From contig DXZS01000017.1 in assembly GCA_019419505.1 (NCBI GenBank), positions 62,001 to 126,000 on the forward strand: DNA of 64,000 nt, written 5' to 3'. How positions within the stretch are numbered: position 1 is the stretch's first letter; every line of letters begins with the position of its first letter. The position numbers and the translations under genes were made by a program. The stretch comes from Collinsella sp. Its GTDB lineage: Bacteria; Actinomycetota; Coriobacteriia; Coriobacteriales; Coriobacteriaceae. The notes beneath the pieces are model-generated. The model worked only from the letters and a program-made list of their open reading frames with translations. It had not been told where the DNA came from and did no database searches. Shown one piece after another: positions 35,872-43,597 of the stretch.

Positions 35872-36164
35872 TCAGACCTCCATCTGACATCGTCTTGCGC
35901 TGATAGATAAACCATAAGAAATAAAACCGAGTTGATTATAACGAAATGGCGTCCGAATACCCCAAAAAATCGACCGTATGCCGAATTAGAAGTTCATTTT
36001 TTGCGGAAAAACGGTATATGCAAAAACTATACCAACCGTTCTAACCGCTGCTATCTGGGCGATATTTCAATTTGATGATGCGCCGAAGAAAAAACGTTTT
36101 ATCAGTATTGAGCATCACACGGTCTGCACCGTTGCTTATGGACCATATTTCCAAATGGATTGTT

Positions 36165-36194
36165 TTGGCTAGACGCGTTGCTTTGGGGTACCAT
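36165..36194 (+). promoter_or_regulatory. Putative promoter of the P-type ATPase transcript
   Basis: TTGGCT (36165-36170), an 18-bp spacer and TACCAT (36189-36194). The implied start near 36201 falls exactly at the first stem of the leader RNA. Confidence 0.5.
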
Positions 36195-36200
36195 AGCTCC

Positions 36201-36312
36201 ACTATCAACTGCCGCTCAGCACGGCAGCCTTGATGAGCCCTTGCCCTTCTCCTGGGAATTATGATCGGGCATCAATCTGCTGAGTGGCCCGAATCCCAGG
36301 AGGGGACTCTAT
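36201..36312 (+). ncRNA. Candidate structured leader RNA (kissing-loop element) before the Ca2+-ATPase
   Basis: Hairpin 1: ATCAA (36204-36208) and CTGCCG (36209-36214) pair with CGGCAG (36222-36227) and TTGAT (36230-36234), leaving the 7-nt loop CTCAGCA. Hairpin 2: CCTGGGA (36251-36257) pairs with TCCCAGG (36294-36300), and TCGGGC (36265-36270) with GCCCGA (36287-36292). Its loop contains TGCTGAG (36278-36284), perfectly complementary to the whole of loop 1. The ribosome site AGGAGGGG directly follows and overlaps the closing stem. I do not match it to a known riboswitch class. Confidence 0.6.
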
Positions 36313-38994
36313 ATGCAAAAGGAATACCTGTCCGCCGCGGCGGAGGTGCTCAGCGACCAAGGTGTCGATGAGAACCTCGGCCTGAGCGACGACGAGGCGT
36401 CGTCGCGCCTCGCTAAGACAGGCCCTAACAAGCTCGAGGAAGCCGAGAAGACGCCGCTGTGGAAGCGCTTCTTTGAGCAGATGGCCGACCCCATGGTCAT
36501 CATGCTGATCGTTGCCGCCGTCATCAGCGCGCTCACGGGCATGGTCAAGGGCGAGGCGGACTTTGCCGATGTCGCCATCATCATGTTCGTCGTTATCGTC
36601 AACTCGGTGCTGGGCGTGGTCCAGGAGGCTAAAAGCGAGGAGGCTCTCGAGGCCCTGCAGGAGATGAGCGCGGCGCAGTCCAAGGTGCTGCGCGACGGCA
36701 AGCTCGTGCACCTGCCGAGCGCCGAGCTCGTGCCCGGTGACGTGATCATGCTCGAGGCGGGCGACTCCGTCCCGGCCGACTGCCGCGTGCTCGAGAGCGC
36801 CACGATGAAGATCGAGGAGGCCGCCCTTACCGGCGAGTCCGTGCCCGTCGAGAAGCATGCCAACGTGATCGAGCTCGCCGCCGGCACCGACGACGTGCCG
36901 CTCGGCGACCGCAAGAACATGTGCTACATGGGCTCCACCGTGGTGTACGGCCGTGGCCGCGCCGTCGTAGTCGGTACCGGTATGAACACCGAGATGGGTA
37001 AGATCGCCGGCGCCCTGGCCGAGGCCAAGGAAGAGCTCACGCCGCTGCAGGTGAAGCTTGCCGAGCTCAGCCGCATCCTCACTATCATGGTTATCGTCAT
37101 CTGCGTCGTCATCTTTGGCGTCGACATCATCCGCCACGGCGTGGGCAACGTTCTCACCGACCCGACCGCGCTGCTCGATACCTTTATGGTCGCTGTCTCG
37201 CTTGCCGTCGCCGCCATCCCTGAGGGTCTGGTTGCCGTCGTGACTATCGTGCTTTCGCTCGGCGTGACCAAGATGGCCAAGCGCCAGGCGATTATCCGTA
37301 AGCTTTCCGCCGTCGAGACCCTTGGCTGCACACAGACCATCTGCTCCGACAAGACCGGTACCCTTACCCAGAACAAGATGACCGTCGTCAAGCACGAACT
37401 CGCCGCGCCCAAGGAGAAGTTCCTGGCTGGCATGGCGCTGTGCTCCGATGCCCAGTGGGATGAGGAGCTGGGCGAGGCCGTGGGCGAGCCGACCGAGTGC
37501 GCGCTCGTCAACGACGCCGGCAAGGCTGGTCTCACCGGCCTGACTGCCGAGCATCCGCGCGTGGGCGAGGCCCCGTTCGACTCGGGCCGCAAGATGATGT
37601 CCGTGATCGTCGAGACCTTGGATGGCGAGTACGAGCAGTACACCAAGGGCGCGCCCGACGTGGTGATCGGCCTGTGCACCCATATCTACGACGGCGACAG
37701 GGTCGTCCCGCTGACCGAGGAGCGTCGCGCCGAGCTCGTGGCCGCCAACAAGGCCATGGCCGACGAGGCTCTGCGCGTGCTGGCGCTGGCAAGCCGCACC
37801 TACACCGAGGTCCCGAGCGACTGCAGCCCCGCTGCGCTCGAGCACGACCTGGTCTTCTGCGGCCTGTCCGGCATGATCGACCCGGTTCGTCCCGAGGTGG
37901 CCGAAGCCATCCGCGAGGCCCACGACGCTGGCATTCGCACCGTCATGATCACGGGCGACCACATCGACACCGCCGTGGCCATCGCCAAGCAGCTGGGCAT
38001 CGTCACCGATCGCAGCCATGCCATCACCGGTGCCGACCTCGATCGCATGAGCGACGAGGAACTCGACGCGCACATCGAGGACTACGGCGTGTACGCCCGC
38101 GTCCAGCCCGAGCACAAGACACGCATCGTCGAGGCTTGGAAGTCGCGCGACCAGATCGTGGCCATGACGGGCGATGGCGTCAACGACGCCCCGTCCATCA
38201 AGCGCGCCGACATTGGCGTTGGCATGGGCATCACCGGTACCGACGTCACCAAGAACGTCGCCGACATGGTACTTGCCGATGACAACTTCGCTACCATCAT
38301 CGGCGCCTGCGAAGAGGGCCGTCGCATCTACGACAACATCCGCAAGGTCATCCAGTTCCTGCTTTCGGCTAACCTTGCCGAGGTCTTCTCGGTGTTTATC
38401 GCCACGCTCATCGGCTTTACCATCTTCCAGCCGGTGCAGCTGCTGTGGGTGAACCTGGTCACCGACTGCTTCCCCGCGCTCGCGTTGGGCATGGAGGACG
38501 CCGAGGGCGACATCATGAAGCGCAAGCCGCGCAACGCCAAGGACGGTGTCTTTGCCGGACATATGGGCCTGGACTGTGTGGTCCAGGGCCTTATCATCAC
38601 CGTGCTGGTGCTGGCGAGCTTCTTTGTGGGCGTGTACTTTGACATGGGCTACATCCACATCGCCGATATGATCGCCGGCAATGCCGACGAGGAAGGCGTG
38701 ATGATGGCGTTCATCACGCTCAACATGGTCGAGATTTTCCACTGCTTCAATATGCGCAGCCGTCGTGCGTCGCTGTTCACCATGAAGAAGCAGAACAAGT
38801 GGCTGTGGGCTTCCGCCGCGCTGGCGCTGGTGCTGACGGTGATCGTAACCGTGCAGCCGACGCTTGCCGAGATGTTCTTTGGCCCTGTGACGCTTGAGCT
38901 CAAGGGCGTTGTCGCCGCCCTGGGTCTTGCCTTCCTGATCATTCCGCTGATGGAGATCTACAAGGCGATCATGCGCGCTGTGGAGAAAGAGTAA
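36313..38994 (+). CDS. Cation-translocating P-type ATPase (P2A, Ca2+-type)
   Basis: An 893-residue membrane pump. The A domain has LTGESVPV (172-179). The P domain has the phosphorylated D346 in CSDKTGTLTQNK, with MTGDGVNDAP as the hinge motif. The ion-binding helices carry AIPEGL (301-306, TM4) and NLVTDCFPALALG (TM6), the arrangement of SERCA/PMCA calcium pumps rather than heavy-metal or K+ ATPases. About ten helices are visible and there is no metal-binding N-terminal domain. Transport should be export of Ca2+ (Mn2+ is possible). A structured leader precedes it, and a palindrome and a terminator follow. Confidence 0.92.
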   Translation: MQKEYLSAAAEVLSDQGVDENLGLSDDEASSRLAKTGPNKLEEAEKTPLWKRFFEQMADPMVIMLIVAAVISALTGMVKGEADFADVAIIMFVVIVNSVLGVVQEAKSEEALEALQEMSAAQSKVLRDGKLVHLPSAELVPGDVIMLEAGDSVPADCRVLESATMKIEEAALTGESVPVEKHANVIELAAGTDDVPLGDRKNMCYMGSTVVYGRGRAVVVGTGMNTEMGKIAGALAEAKEELTPLQVKLAELSRILTIMVIVICVVIFGVDIIRHGVGNVLTDPTALLDTFMVAVSLAVAAIPEGLVAVVTIVLSLGVTKMAKRQAIIRKLSAVETLGCTQTICSDKTGTLTQNKMTVVKHELAAPKEKFLAGMALCSDAQWDEELGEAVGEPTECALVNDAGKAGLTGLTAEHPRVGEAPFDSGRKMMSVIVETLDGEYEQYTKGAPDVVIGLCTHIYDGDRVVPLTEERRAELVAANKAMADEALRVLALASRTYTEVPSDCSPAALEHDLVFCGLSGMIDPVRPEVAEAIREAHDAGIRTVMITGDHIDTAVAIAKQLGIVTDRSHAITGADLDRMSDEELDAHIEDYGVYARVQPEHKTRIVEAWKSRDQIVAMTGDGVNDAPSIKRADIGVGMGITGTDVTKNVADMVLADDNFATIIGACEEGRRIYDNIRKVIQFLLSANLAEVFSVFIATLIGFTIFQPVQLLWVNLVTDCFPALALGMEDAEGDIMKRKPRNAKDGVFAGHMGLDCVVQGLIITVLVLASFFVGVYFDMGYIHIADMIAGNADEEGVMMAFITLNMVEIFHCFNMRSRRASLFTMKKQNKWLWASAALALVLTVIVTVQPTLAEMFFGPVTLELKGVVAALGLAFLIIPLMEIYKAIMRAVEKE

Positions 38995-39005
38995 CGTACC
39001 TGTCC

Positions 39006-39100
39006 GGGCCCGACCGCCTGCGGGGTTTCCACGGGCACGTCCTCGCCGCTTTGCGGCTGCGGGATGTGCCCTTAGGAAACCCCTCCCGGCGGGCGGGCCC
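39006..39100. repeat. Palindrome after the P-type ATPase gene
   Basis: GGGCCCG-CCGCC and GGGGTTTCC on the left pair with GGAAACCCC and CGGCGG-CGGGCCC on the right, around a central CGGGCAC/GTGCCC stem. It starts 11 bp after the stop codon. It resembles the pheS-pheT element in size and position, not in sequence. Confidence 0.65.
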
Positions 39101-39159
39101 TGCGGTATCCTTGCTGGCTTTTCTCCTGTGCGGATGAAAAGGGCTGAGGGAAAGTATGT

Positions 39160-39194
39160 GAGCTGGTCGGGCTTTGCCCGGCCAGCTCTTTTTT
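39160..39194 (+). terminator. Terminator downstream of the P-type ATPase
   Basis: GAGCTGGTCGGGC pairs with the complementary CCCGGCCAGCTC around a TTTG loop and is followed by six Ts. Confidence 0.85.
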
Positions 39195-39257
39195 AGAGCA
39201 TTTGCTCGACCGACTCTTTTTGTGAACTGGATTGTATGGGGTTGAATCGGCGACGCG

Positions 39258-39587
39258 TTAGGAGAAGCCGGGAACGTCGCTGAAGGGGATTTGAGGCATA
39301 AAGAGAACGATGACGGCCATAATTCCCCAGTAGATTTGCAGAGGTAGCGGAGCCGATATCAGGGCATTAAAGAAGGACAAACCCTTTTTGCCTCCATATA
39401 GCTGGACCGAGCTGAGAAGAGCAATTCCAAAAGAGATGGCGCTCGGCCAGCATGCTTTGACAATGAGGCTAAGGAAATAGCATATTAATGTTATCGCTAT
39501 GCACCCAATGCCCCAGAGCCACTTCTTGTTGAGGAAATACTGGATGCCCCATACACCAATTACGGGGGCAATGATGACTGGCAACAT
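39258..39587 (-). CDS. Small hypothetical membrane protein (109 aa)
   Basis: I do not recognise a family. Four hydrophobic segments cover most of the protein: about 1-16, 22-45, 47-62 and 80-98. Charged residues are few, in NKKW and YGGKKG. AGGA lies 8 nt before the ATG. It follows the secreted-protein gene by 9 bp as the last gene of a three-gene minus-strand operon. In bacteriocin-like cassettes the equivalent position is often an immunity protein, but that is only a contextual suggestion. Base composition is clearly more AT-rich than the flanks. Confidence 0.65.
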   Translation of the reverse strand: MLPVIIAPVIGVWGIQYFLNKKWLWGIGCIAITLICYFLSLIVKACWPSAISFGIALLSSVQLYGGKKGLSFFNALISAPLPLQIYWGIMAVIVLFMPQIPFSDVPGFS

Positions 39588-39596
39588 AGCCGTATC

Positions 39597-40094
39597 CTAA
39601 CTATTTATGCAACGAATGTATTCTCCGGAGTTGGGGGGATAGACGCTGCAAGGTAGACGGTACGCGTTGCCTGCGGGTACGGGGTGTCCAAGGAGTTGCT
39701 TTGCTGCATACTCAGGCCAAGTACCTCCGGTTTTGCTTATGATCTTCTTAATCAGTCCGTCGATTACAAGCCCCGTTACATAGCCGGTGAGTTCTTTTCC
39801 AATAAAAATGGCAATTTTGACGATCCATTCTTTAGCGCCGCGTGTGGCAGTTGCTAAATCATCCAAAGACAGGGTCTGGAATCGATCGATAATTTGGACA
39901 TCTCCGTTTTCATCTAGTGCGTATGTCGTCCATCCTGTGCCGGACTCATTGACAGCTTCAATGTACTCTTCGGCAGAAGGGAACTCTACTTCAAGAGGTT
40001 GCGCCTTAGATTGCTTTGGTGAAATGGCAATTGAGCAAAGCGCAACTGCGCTTGCGATGAATGACTTACGGCTTACGGGAACGTTGCGTAGCAT
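39597..40094 (-). CDS. Secreted protein of unknown function (165 aa; bacteriocin-like features)
   Basis: Residues 1-31 are a signal peptide: basic SRKSF, hydrophobic IASAVALCSIAI, and a likely cleavage after QSKA. The mature part has an acidic stretch and then an amphipathic/hydrophobic region (WIVKIAIFIGKEL, TGYVTGLVIDGLIKKII). The C-terminus carries two cysteines 12 residues apart (LPCSVYPP ... IRCINS) that could form a disulphide. AGGAGGA precedes the ATG at 40094. The upstream gene encodes an exported thioredoxin-like protein and the downstream gene a membrane protein. This is compatible with a secreted antimicrobial peptide, but no known family was recognised. Confidence 0.65.
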   Translation of the reverse strand: MLRNVPVSRKSFIASAVALCSIAISPKQSKAQPLEVEFPSAEEYIEAVNESGTGWTTYALDENGDVQIIDRFQTLSLDDLATATRGAKEWIVKIAIFIGKELTGYVTGLVIDGLIKKIISKTGGTWPEYAAKQLLGHPVPAGNAYRLPCSVYPPNSGEYIRCINS

Positions 40095-40111
40095 GTGTAT
40101 CCTCCTGACAT

Positions 40112-40546
40112 TTAGCTTGACATTGCTGTGTTGTTCAGATTCAGCCTCCAATCCGTGAAACGCATTTCAAACGAATCAAGCGTGGAAAGGTCGAACTCGG
40201 ACGCTATCTTTCCTTCAGAGATGGCAAAAATTGAAGGATAAAACTCGAATGACGGCAGAAGCGCCTTAAGTGTTTCCCTATCAACTTCCTTTTGGCTCTT
40301 AGGGACAACGAGGATCTCGATGTCGTTCTTGAGACTCGGCGAAAGCGAGCGCTCTGCCGCACGGAGTTCTTCACAGGCCGGGCAGCCCTCCAGCTCAATT
40401 TGCACGATAAAAGATTCGCCTTTGCTTAATTTCGATCGAAATTCGGGCAATGAGATATTGATTGGATCGGAATTGGTTCGTACTGACGAGAAGAGGGCGA
40501 AAAGGGACAGCGATAAGATAAGGATAAGGACGGTTTGCTTTCTCAT
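40112..40546 (-). CDS. Exported thioredoxin-like protein with CPAC motif
   Basis: A 144-residue protein with an N-terminal signal or anchor helix (QTVLILILSLSLFALFSS, residues 4-21). A thioredoxin-like fold follows, with the redox motif CPAC in QIELEGCPACEELRAAE and a cis-Pro-like region FEFYPSIFAI. It resembles the bacteriocin-accessory or thiol-disulphide proteins found beside secreted peptide genes. It should act outside the membrane, perhaps forming or protecting the disulphide of the next gene's product. GGAGG lies 6 nt upstream. It heads the AT-rich minus-strand operon. Confidence 0.78.
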   Translation of the reverse strand: MRKQTVLILILSLSLFALFSSVRTNSDPINISLPEFRSKLSKGESFIVQIELEGCPACEELRAAERSLSPSLKNDIEILVVPKSQKEVDRETLKALLPSFEFYPSIFAISEGKIASEFDLSTLDSFEMRFTDWRLNLNNTAMSS

Positions 40547-40707
40547 GGGTCCTCCAAACTCTATAAAGTTAAATTAATTTATATAAAACATTAAATTAAG
40601 ATTCTTTAAAATGAACGGTATCGATTTGCCGGTAAATGGTTTTGAGCGAGAGCGGTTGGATTGAAAAGTACAATGAACGCAGGGAAATAAGGAAAAAAGG
40701 AGGAGAA

Positions 40708-41196
40708 ATGAAAGATCGCGATATACATCTGCGGTTGACGACGAGTTTTCTGACAATCTTCTGTATCGCCCTGGCGGTTCAAGCGCTATGTTGCGTGGTG
40801 TTGTTCGTTCATCTTGCGAACCTGTTGCTCATCGAGGGTATCTCTGCGGTGAGCGGCGGATTTCTGCTCTTGTTTATGGTTAGCACGCTTTGCGACGCTG
40901 CAACGTTTCTTCTGTTTACGATTCTGACGGCGAAAGTCAGGCATGAGGGTCGTCCTTTTGGTAAGTGGCAGACCAGGATTTTGGTCGCGGCTGGCCTCCT
41001 GATGTCGGTAAAAGCCGTCATCAGCATCATATGGCCGACGATTCAATTGCCATACAGCAATGTTCTTGGAACGGCTGAGCCCGTGTTTCCCGAGTTTGAT
41101 TTTCAATCGCTTTCTTACGGACTCGTTTTCTTTGCGTTGGCGGGGGTCTTTGAATACGGTAGGGTATTGCAGGAAGATGCAGACGAGATTCTCTAG
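40708..41196 (+). CDS. DUF2975 family membrane protein
   Basis: A 162-residue protein with four predicted membrane helices (about 12-35, 45-75, 88-108 and 133-152), the DUF2975 pattern. In Firmicutes and Actinobacteria this family is typically paired with a small YozG-type HTH regulator, exactly as here (11-bp gap). AAGGAGG lies 6 nt before the ATG at 40708. It is divergent from the thioredoxin-like gene, and the shared spacer is extremely AT-rich. Function is unknown; a membrane sensor for the HTH partner is plausible. Confidence 0.78.
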   Translation: MKDRDIHLRLTTSFLTIFCIALAVQALCCVVLFVHLANLLLIEGISAVSGGFLLLFMVSTLCDAATFLLFTILTAKVRHEGRPFGKWQTRILVAAGLLMSVKAVISIIWPTIQLPYSNVLGTAEPVFPEFDFQSLSYGLVFFALAGVFEYGRVLQEDADEIL

Positions 41197-41207
41197 GGGG
41201 TGGCACG

Positions 41208-41459
41208 GTGCCGATTGTTATGCGTCTTGACCGCGTGATGGCGGACCGTAAAATCTCGTCGCAGGAACTTGCCGAAATCATTGGAATATCGCCTGTTAAT
41301 CTGTCTCGAATTAAAACGGGAAGACTCAAGGGGATCCGCTTTTCTACACTTCAAGCAATGTGCGAGGCGCTTCATTGCAAGCCCGGCGACATCATCGATT
41401 GGATGGATGATGACGAGTACGCCGCAGCATTTGGTAAGTCGGACGGAACAATGCGTTAA
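41208..41459 (+). CDS. YozG-type Cro/CI helix-turn-helix regulator
   Basis: An 83-residue DNA-binding protein. The HTH reads SSQELAEIIGISPVNLSRIKTG and is followed by STLQAMCEALHCKPGDIIDW, the typical XRE/YozG C-terminus. The start is GTG at 41208 with AGGGGG about 8 nt upstream. An in-frame ATG at 41220 has no ribosome site. It is paired with DUF2975 and probably autoregulates the pair. Confidence 0.82.
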   Translation: MPIVMRLDRVMADRKISSQELAEIIGISPVNLSRIKTGRLKGIRFSTLQAMCEALHCKPGDIIDWMDDDEYAAAFGKSDGTMR

Positions 41460-41500
41460 AATACCTGCTCAGTTGTGTGGTTTTGTGCTGGGAGGCGTTT

Positions 41501-42685
41501 GTGGGCAAGGCTAAGGCTAAGGCGAAGAAAAAGACGACGGGGGCGCGGGCTAAGCGCGATCGTCGTCGGAAGCTCGCGACCGAGGCTCCCGCATCTGCTG
41601 AGGAGTTGCTGGCGAGTGTGCCGGGGCTCGACGCGCTACAGGACGTTCCGGCGTTTGATGACCTGCCGGTCGATGAGGCTCAGCAGACTGCATTTGATGA
41701 TTTCTGTGCACATGCCGAGGAGCCCGAGCAGATGCAGCTTGGTGCCGTGGTGCGCCTGGACCGCGGCTTTCCGTTGGTGGCGACTGCCGATGACACGTTT
41801 CGTGCCGAGCATGCCGTAGGGTTTGCCAAGTCGCGTGGCGAGGACGAGGTCTTGCTGCCCGCCGTGGGCGACCGCGTGGCGGTTCGCCGTACTCCCGGGC
41901 ACGACATGGGCGTGATCGAGTGCGTACTGCCGCGCCGTACGAGCTTTGAGCGTTGGCGTGGCCGTGCCCGCGGTGAGCGCCAGGTGCTCTGTTCCAACGT
42001 TGACAGCGTGCTGATCGTGCAGGCGCTCGGCGCCGGCGAGGTGCTGCTCGATCGCGTGGCGCGCTCACTGGTGTTGGCACTCGATTGCGATGCCGAGCCG
42101 GTGGTGGTGCTCACCAAGGCCGACCGCTGCGAGGCCGATGAGCTCGAGCGCGATCTGGACCGCGTACGCCGCTTGGTGGGTCCGGACGTGCGCGTAATCG
42201 TGACATCTTCTGCCGAGGGCCTCGGCCTGGACGAGGTACACGCCTGCGTGCCGGCTGGGAGCTGTGCCATGATCTTGGGCGAGTCGGGTGCCGGCAAGTC
42301 GACGCTGCTCAATGCGCTGCTGGGCCACGATGCACTGGCCACTGGCGGCGTGCGCGAGCGTGATGACCGAGGCCGCCACACCACGGTTGCGCGCGTGATG
42401 GTGGCGCTGCCGGGCGACGCCGGCGTGATCGCCGATGCCCCGGGCCTGCGCAGCCTGCCGCTCGTGGGACATGAGCGGGGTCTGGCGCGTGCCTTCCCCG
42501 AGATCGTCGAGGCGTCGCGTGCGTGCCGGTTTGGCGATTGCACGCACACTCACGAGCCGGGTTGCGCCGTTCGCGAGGCCGAAGATGCCGGACGGATCGA
42601 CAGTCTGCGTTTGGAGACGTTCCAAAACCTGGCGTCATCCATGCGCGTGAGTGCCCAAATGCTCGACCCCGATGTCCATCTGTAA
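41501..42685 (+). CDS. rsgA: Ribosome biogenesis GTPase RsgA
   Basis: A circularly permuted GTPase that assists 30S maturation. The 394-residue protein has an Ala/Lys-rich N-terminus (KAKAKAKKK) and an OB-fold region. The G motifs come in permuted order: TKAD (G4), then GESGAGKST (G1), then DAPG (G3). A C-terminal zinc site CRFGDCTHTHEPGC follows. The start is GTG at 41501, seven bases after GGGAGG. It begins right after the AT-rich island, where the GC content returns to normal. Confidence 0.93.
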   Translation: MGKAKAKAKKKTTGARAKRDRRRKLATEAPASAEELLASVPGLDALQDVPAFDDLPVDEAQQTAFDDFCAHAEEPEQMQLGAVVRLDRGFPLVATADDTFRAEHAVGFAKSRGEDEVLLPAVGDRVAVRRTPGHDMGVIECVLPRRTSFERWRGRARGERQVLCSNVDSVLIVQALGAGEVLLDRVARSLVLALDCDAEPVVVLTKADRCEADELERDLDRVRRLVGPDVRVIVTSSAEGLGLDEVHACVPAGSCAMILGESGAGKSTLLNALLGHDALATGGVRERDDRGRHTTVARVMVALPGDAGVIADAPGLRSLPLVGHERGLARAFPEIVEASRACRFGDCTHTHEPGCAVREAEDAGRIDSLRLETFQNLASSMRVSAQMLDPDVHL

Positions 42686-42702
42686 TTGAATTTTCCTATG
42701 AC

Positions 42703-42737
42703 AGCCGTCTTCCAACTGTTTGGGAGGCGGCTTTTTT
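42703..42737 (+). terminator. rsgA terminator
   Basis: AGCCGTCTTCC pairs with GGGAGGCGGCT (one G-U), followed by six Ts. Confidence 0.88.
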
Positions 42738-42937
42738 GCTGCCAAAGCGCCTCGAACTATGCGTTTTGCCGACGTTCTGGCCAAAACCTTGCCACGAGCT
42801 TGACGGGCTGGTCAGCTTTTGGTCAGCAATTGGTTTGACACGTAAAACCAAGATTGCGATTGCGCCGCTTTGCGCCCTGGTCGCCCAGACAATGGTGGTA
42901 CGGGCATTTGCCCGGTGCTACCTTGAGAGGAGCGGCC

Positions 42938-43597
42938 GTGAACAAGAGCAAGCGCATCGCCATCAGTCTGGTCGCGGGCGTGCTTGCCGCGGCGCTCTGC
43001 ATGGTCTACGGCTCGTCGATCCGCTCGCAAGCCGAGCAGGCCCAGGCCGAGACTTTGGCAAAATACGGCGGCGACCGCGTTGAGGTGTGCGTCGCGGCGC
43101 GCGATATCGACGCAGGCGAGACCCTCGACGAGACTAATGTCATAACTCAGGAATGGCTGGCGAGTCTGCTGCCGCGTGATGCGGCGACCGAGCTGCGTCA
43201 GGTGCGCGGCGACGTGACGACCTCGCGCATTCCCAAAAACGCCGTGATCTGCAATATCTACACCAAGGCCGAGAGCCACAAGCTCGAGGTGCCTAAAGGC
43301 AAGGTTGCCGTTTCGGTGGCGGTCGATGCCGAGCACTCGGTCGGCGGCGCCGCGGGCGTGGGCAGCTATGTAGACGTGTACATGCAAAAAGATGGCGTGA
43401 CCGATCGTTTGTGCGGCGCGTACGTGATCGATACCAGCGAAGATGCCGGCACCACGCGTGAAGGCAAGATCGAGTGGGTGACGCTGGCGGCAGACCCCGA
43501 AGATGTCAAGGAATTGCTGGGAGCCTCGGGAAAGGGAACGGTCAGCTTGACGATTCCCGCCACGGCACGCGGCAAAAAGAGCGGAGGCGACGAGTGA
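42938..43597 (+). CDS. SAF-domain pilus assembly protein CpaB/RcpC
   Basis: First gene of the tad operon. The 219-residue protein has one N-terminal membrane helix (RIAISLVAGVLAAALCMVYG) and a SAF domain (VEVCVAARDIDAGETLDETNVI). The RcpC-type C-terminal region follows (KVAVSVAVDAEHSVGG and SYVDVYMQ). CpaB proteins help assemble Flp pili at the membrane surface. The start is GTG at 42938 with GAGAGGAG upstream. Its stop overlaps the next start in TGATG. Confidence 0.85.
   Translation: MNKSKRIAISLVAGVLAAALCMVYGSSIRSQAEQAQAETLAKYGGDRVEVCVAARDIDAGETLDETNVITQEWLASLLPRDAATELRQVRGDVTTSRIPKNAVICNIYTKAESHKLEVPKGKVAVSVAVDAEHSVGGAAGVGSYVDVYMQKDGVTDRLCGAYVIDTSEDAGTTREGKIEWVTLAADPEDVKELLGASGKGTVSLTIPATARGKKSGGDE

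Noticed and set aside
36259..38742. 827-codon minus-strand open frame opposite the P-type ATPase
   Set aside because: Low-complexity His/Asp/Val-rich shadow translation of a well-defined ATPase gene; starts would disrupt the leader.
42835..42863. TTGACA-based promoter for the tad operon
   Set aside because: A perfect -35 is present, but no acceptable -10 lies 16-18 bp downstream.
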